Assembly (NCBI RefSeq): GCF_001571305.1
Contig: NZ_BCTN01000018.1
Location: forward strand, 48,590-112,589
Source of the DNA: Erwinia persicina NBRC 102418
GTDB taxonomy: Bacteria; Pseudomonadota; Gammaproteobacteria; Enterobacterales; Enterobacteriaceae
Reading direction: 5' to 3'
Length of the DNA: 64,000 bases
In this document: positions 9,736 through 22,118 of the stretch, in pieces
How the letters are laid out: each line of letters starts with the position of its first letter
Position numbering within the stretch: position 1 is the stretch's first letter
Made by a program: the position numbers and the translations under genes
The notes under the pieces: model-generated
Told to the model about the DNA's origin: nothing
Database searches by the model: none
What the model saw: the letters and a program-made list of their open reading frames with translations, nothing else

Positions 9736-9753
9736 CGTAAAGAAAAACTTACA
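9736..9753 (-). promoter_or_regulatory. TyrR box upstream of aroL
   Basis: CGTAAA-GAAAAA-CTTACA matches the TyrR consensus TGTAAA-N6-TTTACA at 10 of 12 fixed positions. It lies in the 306-bp region between aroL and the divergent DUF2076 gene, which otherwise holds no gene. Regulation of aroL by TyrR is known in E. coli; the site here is read by eye. Confidence 0.5.
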
Positions 9754-9863
9754 CCGTCTAAATATCTTCCCTGTTAACCGCAACATTTCCTTACGCCAGC
9801 ACGATTTACTTTCCCGCCACTCATGCCAATAGTAATGCTGTCGCCCGTTTTCGGAGAAACCTA

Positions 9864-10538
9864 ATGCAGAACGAAGAACAGCAGTTAATTGACAGCCTGT
9901 TTACCCGATTGAAACAGGCAGAAGCTCAGTCCGGCCCCCGTGACAGCGCGGCAGAAAAACTGATCCAGCAGCAAATACAGCAGCAGCCCGGTGCCCCCTA
10001 CTACATGGCCCAGGCTATCCTGATCCAGGAGGCGGCGTTAAAGCAGCTCAATGCACGCGTCAGTCAGCTGGAAAATGACCTGTCGCAGGCCCGGCAACCG
10101 CAGCAGAGCAGCGGCGGTTTTCTCTCTGGCCTGTTCGGCGGCGGAAAACCGGCTCAGAGTGCACCTGCTGCCCAGCCCTGGAGCAATAACGGTGCGCCCG
10201 CACCGGTACAGCAACCTGCCTATGCGGCCGCACCGCCTGCGGGGCGGGGCTTCCTGGGCGGCGCACTGCAAACGGCGGTGGGTGTGGCAGGTGGCGTAGT
10301 TATGGCCGAAATGCTGACCAGTATGTTCCAGCATCAGCAGCCAGAGGAAATCGTAAATATCATTAACGAACCGCCGCTACCTGATCCCGATCTCAATAAC
10401 AATCTTGATACCTTTAACGGCAGCGACAATAACGCGTTCCTGGGCCAGGACAGTGGCCTGCAGCAGGATGACAGCAGTGACGATTTCAGCAATGACGCCT
10501 TTGCTGATAACGACTTTGATGACGATAATTTTGTCTGA
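9864..10538 (+). CDS. DUF2076 family protein
   Basis: The 224-residue protein has the DUF2076 layout: an N-terminal coiled-coil region (MQNEEQQLIDSLFTRLKQAE onward, to about residue 75), a Gly/Ala/Pro-rich middle with GFLSGLFGGG and GRGFLGGALQTAVGVAGGV (about 120-140), and a very acidic Asp/Asn-rich tail. It looks like a periplasmic or membrane-associated ABC-substrate-binding-type DUF2076 protein, but there is no clear signal peptide. Function is unknown. It stands alone, divergent from aroL and convergent with yaiI. Confidence 0.85.
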   Translation: MQNEEQQLIDSLFTRLKQAEAQSGPRDSAAEKLIQQQIQQQPGAPYYMAQAILIQEAALKQLNARVSQLENDLSQARQPQQSSGGFLSGLFGGGKPAQSAPAAQPWSNNGAPAPVQQPAYAAAPPAGRGFLGGALQTAVGVAGGVVMAEMLTSMFQHQQPEEIVNIINEPPLPDPDLNNNLDTFNGSDNNAFLGQDSGLQQDDSSDDFSNDAFADNDFDDDNFV

Positions 10539-10575
10539 GTGCGGAAAGCGTCTCTCCCCCACGGGAGAGGCTCGC

Positions 10576-11025
10576 TCACTGACGCTGCTGCAGTAACCAT
10601 TTATCCAGTTCATTGGCAAATTGCTGGCGGTCACGCTGGTTGAGCGCTGGCGGCCCGCCGGTCTGCACTCCACTGCCACGCAGAGTATCCATAAAGTCAC
10701 GCATAGTGAGACGCTCACGAATGGTGGCATCACTGTACCGCTCGCCACGCGGGTTCAGCGCGACTGCGCCTTTTTCCATCACCTCCGCGGCCAGCGGAAT
10801 ATCTGCCGTTATCACCAGGTCACCCGCTTCCACTCGCTGCACAATTTCGTTGTCTGCCACGTCAAATCCTGCTGCAACACGCAGAGTACGCAGAAAACGC
10901 GAAGGGGGAACGCTCAGTGACTGGTTCGCGACCAGCGTCACCATTATCTGTTCGCGTTCCGCCGCGCGGTAAAGCACGTCTTTGATCACTTTCGGACACG
11001 CATCGGCATCCACCCAGATTGGCAT
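10576..11025 (-). CDS. yaiI: UPF0178 family protein YaiI
   Basis: The 149-residue protein begins [20 protein letters not shown], the signature of the UPF0178/DUF188 family, which has a PIN-like nuclease fold. Conserved acidic residues (Asp6, Asp8) and the D-rich segment [12 protein letters not shown] (about residue 72) are present. The molecular role is not established. It is divergent from proC, as in E. coli. Confidence 0.93.
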   Translation of the reverse strand: MPIWVDADACPKVIKDVLYRAAEREQIMVTLVANQSLSVPPSRFLRTLRVAAGFDVADNEIVQRVEAGDLVITADIPLAAEVMEKGAVALNPRGERYSDATIRERLTMRDFMDTLRGSGVQTGGPPALNQRDRQQFANELDKWLLQQRQ

Positions 11026-11190
11026 GGCTGTTTCCTTTTAAAAATCGTGAAGGGTCAGATCTTCCCACTCTTTTCAAGAATGGCAAAGGGAATCTGCACC
11101 CTTTGTAGTGTAAGCCTGGTGAAAGCTGAGTTAAGGTGTACCTGTGGCATCTGACAGATTCTTACAGACTGATTAAGCAGGGAGATTATC

Positions 11191-12003
11191 ATGGAAAAGA
11201 AAGTAGGCTTTATAGGCTGCGGCAATATGTCAAAAGCCATTATTGCGGGTCTGGTCAACGCTGGACACATTACACCGGAAAATATTCTGGTTTTTGACCA
11301 CAAGCCGGAGACCAACCAGGCGATGCAGCAGCAGTATGGCATCACCCCGGCCGGTAGCGCCGAAGAGGTCGCCCGGGAGGCCAATATCCTGTTTGGTGCG
11401 GTGAAACCCAACGTGATCCTGTCGGTACTGAAAGATATTGCCGGTAGCCTGAATAAGGAGACGCTGATTGTTTCTATCGCGGCGGGTGTAACGCTGGACG
11501 CCCTGGCCACGGTACTCGGCCATGACCGTAAAATTGTCCGTGTGATGCCGAATACCCCAGCCCTGGTCAATGAAGGCATGACATCAGTCACGCCTAACGT
11601 GTTGGTTACGGCAGAAGAAGCCCATGAAGTGGTCGAGATCTTTAATGGCTTTGGTAAAGCTGCGCTGGTACCGGAATATCTGATCCATGCGGTAGTGGGT
11701 GTCAGCGGTTCGGCCCCGGCTTACGTATTTATGTTTATTGAAGCGATGGCTGATGCGGCAGTGCTCGGTGGAATGCCTCGTGCGCAGGCCTATCAGTTTG
11801 CCGCTCAGGCCGTGAAAGGGGCCGCACAGATGGTGCTTGAAACGGGTAAACATCCTGCCGAGTTGAAGGATATGGTGTGCTCACCTGCCGGAACAACTAT
11901 TGAAGCCGTGAGAGTATTGGAGCAGAAAGGCTTCCGATCTGCGGTGATCGAAGCAATGCACCAGTGTATGGCTAAATCAGAACAGATGAGCAGGCAACAA
12001 TAA
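11191..12003 (+). CDS. proC: Pyrroline-5-carboxylate reductase
   Basis: The 270-residue NADP-dependent enzyme catalyses the last step of proline synthesis. The Rossmann motif GFIGCGNMSKAIIAGL starts near residue 6, and the C-terminal P5CR signature around LKDMVCSPAGTTIEAV lies near 225. An AGGGAG ribosome-binding site precedes ATG 11191. The window also carries proB and proA at 47-50 kb, so all proline biosynthesis genes are present. Confidence 0.96.
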   Translation: MEKKVGFIGCGNMSKAIIAGLVNAGHITPENILVFDHKPETNQAMQQQYGITPAGSAEEVAREANILFGAVKPNVILSVLKDIAGSLNKETLIVSIAAGVTLDALATVLGHDRKIVRVMPNTPALVNEGMTSVTPNVLVTAEEAHEVVEIFNGFGKAALVPEYLIHAVVGVSGSAPAYVFMFIEAMADAAVLGGMPRAQAYQFAAQAVKGAAQMVLETGKHPAELKDMVCSPAGTTIEAVRVLEQKGFRSAVIEAMHQCMAKSEQMSRQQ

Positions 12004-12012
12004 CTTTTGCCA

Positions 12013-12033
12013 GTGCCGCGCCAGGCGCGGCAC
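12013..12033. terminator. Hairpin between proC and lpxO
   Basis: GTGCCGCGCC (12013-12022) and GGCGCGGCAC (12024-12033) form a GC-rich perfect inverted repeat with almost no spacer. It sits between the convergent proC and lpxO genes and probably acts as a shared terminator. Confidence 0.5.
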
Positions 12034-12041
12034 CATAACGT

Positions 12042-12953
12042 TTACGAACCGATACTGGGTAGAATAATCAGCAGTAAAATCAGGACAATCAGCGAGTGCT
12101 TTACCGCATAATATAACGCGCGATTACGCCTTTTCAGGTTCTGACCGGCATCTCTGACGTGATTGACGTATTTAAAAATGCGATTAATCCCCCCTACCCT
12201 GTCACCGTCATCATTCGGGGAACTGGCAGCGGACATCAGGGCATCTCCAACCCAGCGATTAACCGTCTGCGCCCAGCGCCATTTCATCGGCCTCTCAACG
12301 TCGCAAAACAGGATGATGCGCGTCTTTTCGCTGCTATTTTTTGCCAGATGTACGTAAGTTTCATCGAAAAACACCGCTTTGCCATCCCGCCAGCTGTGTC
12401 TGATGCCATCCACCTCAATAAAACAGCGGTCATCTTCCGGCGTCGACAGGCCCAGATGATAGCGTATCGATCCAGCGTAAGGGTCACGATGCTTACCAAG
12501 ATGGCTCCCGGCAGGAAGTTCAGCAAACATGGCCGCTTTCACGCCGGGAATATCGCGCAATAAGGCGCAGGTTATCGGGCAGAGTGCTTGCGCAGAAGGG
12601 TGGACATCGCCATACCATTTTAAATAAAAACGTTTCCATCCCCGTTTGAAAAAAGTATTAAATCCCGCGTCATTATGCGTTTGTGCCGCTTTAATATGAT
12701 CCTGCAAACGCACGGCCTCTTCCCGGATCACCTGCCAGTTATCGGTCAGTCTGGCTAATTCAGGAAAAGCGTCTTCATCAAAATAGGGTTGTTTTCCGGG
12801 CAAGGCAGACAGCCCGGTCATAAACATATTGACCGGTGCCATAAAGGTAGAGTGATCGAATAACTGTCGAGAAAACTTCAGTTTTTCTCTGCCACGCGAA
12901 TGCGCATAAACCACACTAATAATAAAAATACCGATAATGATGATTGCCACCAT
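12042..12953 (-). CDS. lpxO: Lipid A hydroxylase LpxO (aspartyl/asparaginyl beta-hydroxylase family)
   Basis: This 303-residue protein is anchored by an N-terminal transmembrane helix (about residues 2-17) and a C-terminal one (about 280-300). The middle is an Asp/Asn beta-hydroxylase-type Fe(II)/2-oxoglutarate dioxygenase domain, with metal ligands in GKHRDPY (about 155) and the later ETYVHLAKN (about 198) and the 2-oxoglutarate arginine in EKTRIILFCD. Topology and length match LpxO, which 2-hydroxylates the secondary myristate of lipid A at the inner membrane. An AGGACG site precedes ATG 12953. Confidence 0.9.
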   Translation of the reverse strand: MVAIIIIGIFIISVVYAHSRGREKLKFSRQLFDHSTFMAPVNMFMTGLSALPGKQPYFDEDAFPELARLTDNWQVIREEAVRLQDHIKAAQTHNDAGFNTFFKRGWKRFYLKWYGDVHPSAQALCPITCALLRDIPGVKAAMFAELPAGSHLGKHRDPYAGSIRYHLGLSTPEDDRCFIEVDGIRHSWRDGKAVFFDETYVHLAKNSSEKTRIILFCDVERPMKWRWAQTVNRWVGDALMSAASSPNDDGDRVGGINRIFKYVNHVRDAGQNLKRRNRALYYAVKHSLIVLILLLIILPSIGS

Positions 12954-13140
12954 ACACCACGTCCTGTAGTTGTAAGTGAATAAGGGACGACAGCGTCCCG
13001 GCAGACCGATAATAACGTCGGGATAAAGGGAGATTATTTTAAAGAGAGGGTGGCACTGAATTTAACAATCAGTGCCATGATCGCGTAAGATCAGGAAAAA
13101 ACACACGGTGAAGCCTGATAAATATCAGAAGGCCAGCTAT

Positions 13141-13446
13141 TCAGCTCTTTTTCAGACAGGTGCTCATAAAGGTTTTACGATCGTCGCCTTTTAGCATTTT
13201 TTCACTTGCCTGGGCATTACAGGTTTTCATTTTCATCTGCTGCGGTGTCATTCCCTCCATCTTACTGTCCTTCTTAAGGCAGTTGCTCATAAAGGCTTTT
13301 CGGTCATCCCCTTTCAGCATTTTTTCACCTGCCTGCTGGTTACAGACGGTCATTTTCTGCTGCTGCGCGGTTTTCTCTGCGGCACTGACATATCCGGCGG
13401 TCGTCAGCGACAACAGAGCAGCTGCGATCAGTATTTGAATTTTCAT
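13141..13446 (-). CDS. psiF: PsiF family periplasmic protein
   Basis: The 101-residue product has a signal peptide of about 22 residues followed by two copies of a roughly 35-residue PsiF repeat. Each has the pattern QQ-KM-CN-QA-EKMLKGDDRK-FMS-CLKK with two cysteines. In E. coli psiF is phosphate-starvation inducible and follows phoA; no phoA is present here. Its role is unknown. Position near iraP and proC matches E. coli. Confidence 0.92.
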   Translation of the reverse strand: MKIQILIAAALLSLTTAGYVSAAEKTAQQQKMTVCNQQAGEKMLKGDDRKAFMSNCLKKDSKMEGMTPQQMKMKTCNAQASEKMLKGDDRKTFMSTCLKKS

Positions 13447-13604
13447 GAATAACCCATCCCATTATTGTCATAAGTACGCACTGTTAGTGTGGCACGACTT
13501 TTTTTTTGAGCGAGTGAGGGAGCAAGAAAATTTAACCGGGTTAACATTAAAAGCGCCCATCGCCGCATACATGCGAGCAGGGGACGTGTTAAACGGAATG
13601 GAGA

Positions 13605-13868
13605 TTACTGCCGGGGATGATTTAACAGACGCTGGATATAGTTTTCCAGCAATGGAGCATCTTTTGTATAGTCCGGAGCCATGGAGGTTGAGGCCATTCT
13701 CATTGCCTCAGAAATACTGGTCTGGATCGCCTGAAACTGGTCTCTCTCCAGCTTTCTCAGTAATGCCGTCACCACAATCTCCAGAGCTTCTACCTGCGCG
13801 ACCAGTTCTTTTGACTCTTCTTCTTTTTCCGCCAGTCGGATCAGTAATTCGGCGATGAGGTTTTTCAT
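13605..13868 (-). CDS. iraP: Anti-adapter protein IraP
   Basis: The 87-residue protein starts MKNLIAELLIRLAEKEEESK and is a close match to E. coli IraP (86 residues), including the coiled-coil segment ESKELVAQVEALEIVVTALL and the ending NHPRQ. IraP blocks the adaptor RssB and so stabilises RpoS during phosphate starvation. I chose ATG 13868, which has the site CGAGGAT just upstream. A divergent paralogue lies at 35155-35448. Confidence 0.95.
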   Translation of the reverse strand: MKNLIAELLIRLAEKEEESKELVAQVEALEIVVTALLRKLERDQFQAIQTSISEAMRMASTSMAPDYTKDAPLLENYIQRLLNHPRQ

Positions 13869-14076
13869 GCGAATATCCTCGTAAGTTAAAGCCAAACGGT
13901 ATCATCCGAATCCAAAAAAGAAAACTCATCTTTACGCTATATTTTCGCGACTTAGGCCCCAAAACAGAGCATTAAATGAGGCTTTATTACTCGAAACGTT
14001 TCGCTGGCAGTCCCCGCCGTAATACTTCGCACTTTTGTCTCTCAGGGGGCAGAAAACGCCCCCTGAGAGAGGGTGA

Positions 14077-14223
14077 TTAACGCCCCTGCTCCGTAAAACC
14101 ACCGCGCGGCCCGCCACCATGTCCGCCCCCCCAGCCACCGCCCCCTCCAGGTGGTGGGAACAGACAACCGCTTAATGCTGTTACCAGCGCCATGACGATG
14201 ACCACTTTTACCGACCGAACCAT
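14077..14223 (-). CDS. Small glycine-rich lipoprotein
   Basis: The 48-residue product is a signal peptide (VRSVKVVIVMALVTALSGC, lipobox LSGC) followed by a very short mature part of Gly, Pro, Trp and His (GGGGGWGGGHGGG). ATG 14223 follows a good AGGGGGAAG site. Such tiny Gly-rich lipoproteins are common in enterobacteria and have no known function. It is divergent from lacZ. Confidence 0.65.
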   Translation of the reverse strand: MVRSVKVVIVMALVTALSGCLFPPPGGGGGWGGGHGGGPRGGFTEQGR

Positions 14224-14472
14224 GCTTCCCCCTGAACAACTGTGAATGACATACCGGCGCTGATAGTAAGCGGCGAAAGGGCGCTCCACAATGCAGATTT
14301 CTCCGGTTCCCCGCCCTGTTTACCGGCGGTAACACTGATTAACAGTTCCCTGCCATTTCCCTGTTCTGACCCTGCGTCAGGTGGGGAACGGCCGCCTCCT
14401 GTGCACCGAAAATGTTGCGACAGGCATCGCATCCCACACTCTTTTTCCTTTACTTCATTTCGCTTCAGCATC

Positions 14473-17590
<3,118 letters not shown>

Positions 17591-17593
17591 TCG

Positions 17594-18805
17594 TTAGCCC
17601 CGGCGCAGCATGGCGTTGCGCCGGGATCGACGATAGACCCAAATCAGCTGTACGCTGTTCACCAGGATCACCACCGCCGTAGCGGCGAATACCCAGCGGA
17701 AGCCTGCTGCAGCAGAAATGGCTGAGCCCATCAGTGGCCCGACAACGTTACCCAGGTACATAAAGGACTGGTTATAACCAAAAATACGTCCGGTAACCTG
17801 ATCGCTGGAATAGCGCAGCAGCAGCGTCTGCACCGCAGGCATCATCGCCCCATCGGCAAATCCCAGCAGAAAACGAAAAATCCCCAGTTCCACCGCACTG
17901 TCTGCCCAGGACATGCCGACAAACAGCACCACAGAAAAAATCAGCGCGGCAAACAGAATACGTTCAGCTCCGATCCGATCACCCAGTTTGCCCAGCGTGG
18001 GCGCAGAGAGGAGCGCCGACACGCCAGGAATGGCAGCCACCATCCCACTGACAAAGGCGATATTTTGCACGTGCGGCTCAAGCTCGCGGACAAACAGCGT
18101 CAAAATCGGGCTGACCGAGCCATTGCAGAGCTGGATAACCAGTGTGGTGACAAAAAGGCTGATCACCAGGCCCGGACGACTGAGCGTGTGAAATACCATG
18201 CTGCCGCTGAGTTTGTCCTCTTTTTTCACCCTCGGAGGGCCGCCCTCTTTGATCAGGAACAGGGTGATAAGAAAACTTATCATCAGCAGGCAGGCGGTGA
18301 TAATAAACACTGCCTGCAGCCCGAGCCAGTCTGCCAGCAGTCCGCCCATTAACGGGCCCATAATCACCCCGCAGATTTGTGCGGTACTGACCATGCTTAA
18401 CGCCCAGCCGCTGCGTTCACGCGGAACCTGAGCCGCCACCAGTGCCATGGCGTTCGGGATATAGCCCGAGGTCAGCCCCATCAGCGCACGCAGTGCCAGC
18501 AGTTGCCAGACGCTGGAGACAAAGGCCTGAAGCAGGATCACCACGCCCATCCCGAGGGAGGCTCGCAGCAGCATCAGTTTACGCCCTTTACGATCGGCAA
18601 GGCTGCCCCACATCGGCGAGACAATAGCAGAAACCAGGAAAGTGATACTGAAAATCAGGCCTGACCACAGTGTCAGGGCATCAGGGTCGGTAACGCCCAG
18701 CTGTTCAACGTAGAGGGGAAGAAACGGGATAATCTGACTGATAGCCAGCCCGGTAAACAAACAACCGAACCAGACGGAGATGAGGTTAACCTTCCAGGAT
18801 TCCAT
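17594..18805 (-). CDS. MFS multidrug transporter, MdtG type
   Basis: The 403-residue inner-membrane protein has 12 predicted helices and the MFS loop motif [14 protein letters not shown] (about residue 71). Long stretches match E. coli MdtG, including [30 protein letters not shown] and [19 protein letters not shown]. MdtG exports drugs such as fosfomycin when overexpressed. I chose ATG 18805 ([14 protein letters not shown]), which lines up with the family N-terminus, although its ribosome-binding site is weak. It is convergent with lacZ with a 3-bp gap and is not a lactose permease. Confidence 0.85.
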   Translation of the reverse strand: MESWKVNLISVWFGCLFTGLAISQIIPFLPLYVEQLGVTDPDALTLWSGLIFSITFLVSAIVSPMWGSLADRKGRKLMLLRASLGMGVVILLQAFVSSVWQLLALRALMGLTSGYIPNAMALVAAQVPRERSGWALSMVSTAQICGVIMGPLMGGLLADWLGLQAVFIITACLLMISFLITLFLIKEGGPPRVKKEDKLSGSMVFHTLSRPGLVISLFVTTLVIQLCNGSVSPILTLFVRELEPHVQNIAFVSGMVAAIPGVSALLSAPTLGKLGDRIGAERILFAALIFSVVLFVGMSWADSAVELGIFRFLLGFADGAMMPAVQTLLLRYSSDQVTGRIFGYNQSFMYLGNVVGPLMGSAISAAAGFRWVFAATAVVILVNSVQLIWVYRRSRRNAMLRRG

Positions 18806-18949
18806 CGTACTGTACGTAAAACCTGTCGCAGGGGGACTGTATATTAAGTGTAACAACACTCTTCACGGCCGTCAGTCGCTTATGGCACAGTGTCAGAGAG
18901 AATTTTGTTAGCAAACGAATCTTACCGCTGATGTCTGGACGTTAAACGC

Positions 18950-18978
18950 AAAAAACCCGCCACGAGGGCGGGTTTTTC
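18950..18978. terminator. Rho-independent terminator downstream of the cold-shock gene
   Basis: AAAAACCCGCC, a short ACGA loop and GGGCGGGTTTTT form a GC stem flanked by an A run and a T run. It can work in both directions, for the csp gene on the minus strand and for anything reading out on the plus strand. Confidence 0.85.
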
Positions 18979-19023
18979 TTCACATCGAATCTGAGTTCAT
19001 TACCGCCGAAGCGGAAAACAAAC

Positions 19024-19230
19024 TTAGATAGCAGTTACGTTAGCAGCTGCTGGGCCTTTCTGGCCATTTTCGATAGTGAAAGAGACTTTCTGACCTTCTT
19101 CCAGCGTCTTGAAGCCGCCGTTCTGGATTGCAGAGAAGTGTACGAATACATCTTTGCTGCCGTCAGTTGGGGAAATGAAGCCGAAACCTTTCTCAGCGTT
19201 GAACCATTTTACTAAACCAGTCATTGACAT
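19024..19230 (-). CDS. CspA-family cold-shock protein (CspE/CspC type)
   Basis: The 68-residue single-domain OB-fold protein carries RNP1 (KGFGFI) and RNP2 (VFVHF), the nucleic-acid-binding motifs of cold-shock proteins. It binds single-stranded RNA or DNA and melts RNA structure. ATG 19230 follows AAGGA; a second ATG two codons downstream is possible. The sequence is closest to the CspE/CspC group, but paralogues are too similar to name one with certainty. It ends at a strong terminator. Confidence 0.88.
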   Translation of the reverse strand: MSMTGLVKWFNAEKGFGFISPTDGSKDVFVHFSAIQNGGFKTLEEGQKVSFTIENGQKGPAAANVTAI

Positions 19231-19663
19231 GGGTCTTTCCTTCAAAATTGTAGTAAGCCACAGTGGGCACAGGGTTTGTCAACAGGGATTACTATGAGGC
19301 ACTCAGAAGGAAGTCAGGAAGAAGCTTGAAATAACGCTTGAACTGAAGACTGCTTTACTAAAATTGCTCGCATACGTGGGTCTGTATCAAAACCAACGAG
19401 TGCATTTACTCATAACACCGACTTCAGTACAAGGGCTCGCGGAACAAAAAAACACGTAAACGCACAACCAATTGATTTAAAAGATAAAATATTTTAAATT
19501 TTTATTCACTTTTTCCTGTGACGCTTCCTGTTTATTACTACCCTGCCCCATAAGCACCACGTAAGGCCTAATCCTAACGCCATGACTCAAGTTACACTTC
19601 GCATCCCTGTGGGGATAAGGCATGATGCTTTATCCCCTTTTATCGCGTAAGGATCCCCCAGCG
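19231..19663. other. Intergenic region between csp and marC
   Basis: This 433-bp stretch separates divergent genes and holds no convincing ORF. On the csp side a long AT-rich leader would fit the extended 5' untranslated regions typical of csp genes, but I could not identify a cold box with confidence. On the marC side I saw no clear operator. Confidence 0.4.
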
Positions 19664-20341
19664 ATGTTAGAACTGATGAAAGCCATTAGCCTTGGCCTGG
19701 TGGTGCTGCTGCCGCTGGCGAACCCGTTAACCACCGTGGCTCTGTTCCTGGGGCTGGCGGGTGACATGAACTATGAGGAGCGAAACCGCCAGTCGTTACA
19801 GGCTTCTATTTACGTCTTTATTATCATGGCCGTCGCCTATTACGCCGGTAATGTGGTGATGGATACCTTTGGAATCTCCATTCCGGGGCTGCGTATTGCC
19901 GGTGGGCTGATCGTTGCCTTCATCGGTTTTCGTATGCTGTTTCCACAACAGCAGGCAGGACAGTCGGTTGAAGCCGACCATAAAATGGATGAGATGAGCG
20001 AGCGTAAAGCAGTGAATATTGCGTTCGTGCCGCTGGCCATGCCGAGCACCGCCGGGCCGGGGACGATTGCGATGATTATCAGCACCGCCTCAACCATTCA
20101 CAGCGGCACCACGTTTGAGCCCTGGGTGATCATGCTGGCTCCGCCTCTGACGTTTGCTGCCATTGGCGTTATTCTCTGGGGTTGCCTGCGCAGTTCCGGC
20201 ACCATCATGCGCCTGGTGGGCAAAGGCGGCATTGAGGCGATTTCCCGCCTGATGGGCTTTTTACTGGTCTGTATGGGCGTGCAATTTATGATTAACGGTA
20301 TTCTGGAAGTGATCTCCACCTATCATGTGTTGCCGGCCTAG
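19664..20341 (+). CDS. marC: MarC family membrane protein
   Basis: The 225-residue inner-membrane protein has six hydrophobic segments and matches E. coli MarC through most of its length, for example [39 protein letters not shown] and [19 protein letters not shown]. The NP repeat-type motifs are characteristic of the MarC/SnatA family. E. coli MarC was once linked to antibiotic resistance but its function is unsettled. ATG 19664 fits the family start and has AAGGA upstream. No marRAB genes adjoin it here. Confidence 0.93.
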   Translation: MLELMKAISLGLVVLLPLANPLTTVALFLGLAGDMNYEERNRQSLQASIYVFIIMAVAYYAGNVVMDTFGISIPGLRIAGGLIVAFIGFRMLFPQQQAGQSVEADHKMDEMSERKAVNIAFVPLAMPSTAGPGTIAMIISTASTIHSGTTFEPWVIMLAPPLTFAAIGVILWGCLRSSGTIMRLVGKGGIEAISRLMGFLLVCMGVQFMINGILEVISTYHVLPA

Positions 20342-20415
20342 CGCTGACAGAATTAAAAATATTTCTGTTTGTTACTGGCATTCCCCTCTCCGCCATCTAG
20401 AGTAATAGTCAACTC

Positions 20416-20465
20416 CCGCCTGTTTATCTTTTAAACAGGCGGCAGACTGCCGTTCTGGCAGTCTG
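20416..20465 (+). terminator. Two tandem perfect hairpins after marC
   Basis: CCGCCTGTTTA/TAAACAGGCGG (20416-20426 and 20432-20442; loop 5 nt) is followed without a gap by CAGACTGCC/GGCAGTCTG (20443-20451 and 20457-20465; loop 5 nt). The first may terminate marC. The pair could also be part of a structured leader for the downstream AriR-like gene. Confidence 0.55.
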
Positions 20466-20495
20466 AGTCATTGTCGCGAATATAATTAACCCGAA

Positions 20496-20524
20496 CCTTC
20501 AGTGTCACCTCTGGTCACTGAAGG
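20496..20524 (+). promoter_or_regulatory. Third hairpin, just upstream of the AriR-like gene
   Basis: CCTTCAGTG (20496-20504) pairs perfectly with CACTGAAGG (20516-20524), loop 11 nt. It ends about 10 bp before the GGAGG ribosome-binding site of the next gene, so it may act on translation or mark the leader. Confidence 0.4.
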
Positions 20525-20544
20525 CGCGTTTGTGGAGGTTTGCC

Positions 20545-20805
20545 ATGAGTCAGCAGCTACCCGGCGCGGGGCGCGCCATCACCGACTATTTCAACAGCCC
20601 GTCGTTTCATGCCCCGAAAGAGAGCGAACTACTGGAAGCCATTATGATGGAGCTGATGCAGAACGGAAAATCGCCCAGTAATAAAGCCATTATTGCCAAC
20701 GTCATTGCACGTCTGGAGCATGAGGCTGATGAGTCGGTACTGGAAGGGTATCGTAACCTGCTGGCACAGATCCTGGAGAATCCTAAAGGGCGTCCGATCG
20801 GGTGA
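20545..20805 (+). CDS. AriR/YmgB-family protein
   Basis: The 86-residue protein resembles the YmgB/AriR family of small dimeric helical proteins. The ITDYFNSPSF segment recalls the SYFRSSGN part of YmgB, and the region ELLEAIMMELMQNGKSPSNK matches its LGQAVTNLMLSGDNVNNK in pattern. YmgB/AriR and relatives affect acid resistance, biofilm formation and Rcs signalling through connector roles. ATG 20545 follows GGAGG. A second family member lies at 32329-32559. Confidence 0.7.
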   Translation: MSQQLPGAGRAITDYFNSPSFHAPKESELLEAIMMELMQNGKSPSNKAIIANVIARLEHEADESVLEGYRNLLAQILENPKGRPIG

Positions 20806-21046
20806 AGGGTTTCTGCGGAAGAGGGGGAAAAAAATCCCGCACAAGGCGGGAAAAGACGAGCATTGCATATTTTTCAGCGTCACGAGGAAATCACTGTTTT
20901 ACCGGATGACCTTATCGCGCTGAGATTGCAGCCAGATGACAACTCACGCCCCTCCCTGCCCCCCTATACGAATGTTTACACGCGATAAGATTGCCATTCA
21001 CCCTCGCCCCGTTAAGATATGCGCCGGACGCAGGCGGAGACAGGTA

Positions 21047-21580
21047 ATGCGCAACTGGCACCAAAAACTCATAAATCAATTCAAGAAGGTGAGCCTTTAT
21101 CTGCTGATGCCTGTCCTGTTACTGATCCTTTTTATCAGACTGGTGGATGCTTTTCGCTCCCCGGATCTTCCCGCCGATATTTCGACTCAGTCCCTGCATA
21201 CAATAGACGGTCAGAATCTGACGCTGGCCGAATTGAGTGATAAAAAACCCCTGCTGGTCTGGTTCTGGGACCGCTGGTGTGGTGCCTGTAAAGACACGGT
21301 CCCCGTATTAATGCAGTTGAATGACAAACGCACCAGCGTACTGACTATCGCTCACCGTTCGGGCAATGACATTAGTATTGTTCGCTACCTGAATGGGCAC
21401 CATCTGACCCTGCCCGTGGTTAACGACAGTCGGGGAGAGCTGGCCGCTCGCTGGAACGTGACCACAACACCAACCTTACTGATGGTGGCAAACGGGGAAG
21501 TCGTCGCGACCACCAGCGGCTGGACCAGCGCACCAGGGATCTGGCTGCGTCTGTGGTGGGTGAGGAAGTGGTATTACTGA
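21047..21580 (+). CDS. Membrane-anchored thioredoxin-like protein, ScsD/TlpA type
   Basis: The 177-residue protein has one N-terminal membrane helix (about residues 14-32) and a periplasmic thioredoxin fold with the active site WCGAC (about residue 80) and the cis-proline segment TTTPTLLM (about 144). It is likely a periplasmic thiol-disulfide oxidoreductase of the ScsD/TlpA group. No scsABC partners adjoin it. ATG 21047 has GGAG upstream and removes a non-conserved basic extension. Confidence 0.82.
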   Translation: MRNWHQKLINQFKKVSLYLLMPVLLLILFIRLVDAFRSPDLPADISTQSLHTIDGQNLTLAELSDKKPLLVWFWDRWCGACKDTVPVLMQLNDKRTSVLTIAHRSGNDISIVRYLNGHHLTLPVVNDSRGELAARWNVTTTPTLLMVANGEVVATTSGWTSAPGIWLRLWWVRKWYY

Positions 21581-21633
21581 GGGACGACCGGCACAGCGGG
21601 CGCCCCTGGGAATCAATCTGATGACAGGAGAGA

Positions 21634-21930
21634 TCAGCCGCAGTAAACCTGGCTTATGTTACCCTGCTGATCGGCCATAAAGTTAATACGATTCAGGTTA
21701 AAATCCATCGTAACGGCAGAGTTATACGGAATGGCGCGCACAGCATTTTCAAAGCGCAAAGACGACACCGATGCCAGCGGCTTACCGACATATTGCTGAT
21801 ACTGAGAGGCGCCACATCTGTCCATCTCAGGATCGACCGGCGCGGCGGAAGCACTTTTATTGCTGCCCGACTGACAGCCTGAAAGCGCAACCAGCGCGGC
21901 AATTAAAGCCAGTTTCCCATAATATTTCAC
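21634..21930 (-). CDS. I78-family peptidase-inhibitor-like lipoprotein
   Basis: The 98-residue product has a lipoprotein signal with lipobox LSGC (Cys19) and an I78-inhibitor-like domain: CGASQYQQYVGKPLASV near residue 40, ending at a paired cysteine in SQVYCG. GTG 21930 is the start, because AGAGGAGA lies at ideal distance and the upstream in-frame ATG has no site. Family members inhibit serine proteases such as subtilisin or elastase in the periplasm. It stands alone and is convergent with the thioredoxin-like gene. Confidence 0.8.
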   Translation of the reverse strand: MKYYGKLALIAALVALSGCQSGSNKSASAAPVDPEMDRCGASQYQQYVGKPLASVSSLRFENAVRAIPYNSAVTMDFNLNRINFMADQQGNISQVYCG

Positions 21931-22118
21931 AGTTATTTCTCCTCTCTTTGCGTAGATATCCGGCAATTACCCTGAAAGGTTAACAGATTACACATTAATT
22001 GCGCAGCCAAAATCCCCCCTGACGCCTGGGCTTTTACGGGACACCAGCGCACATTCTGCTCAAATTTCAATCAGAGGAAGACTATAATTTTAACGGAATC
22101 CCCTGAGAGGATATTCTT

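Noticed and set aside
17594..18805. MFS gene next to lacZ as lactose permease
   Set aside because: The sequence follows MdtG-type drug exporters, not LacY, and the gene is convergent with lacZ.
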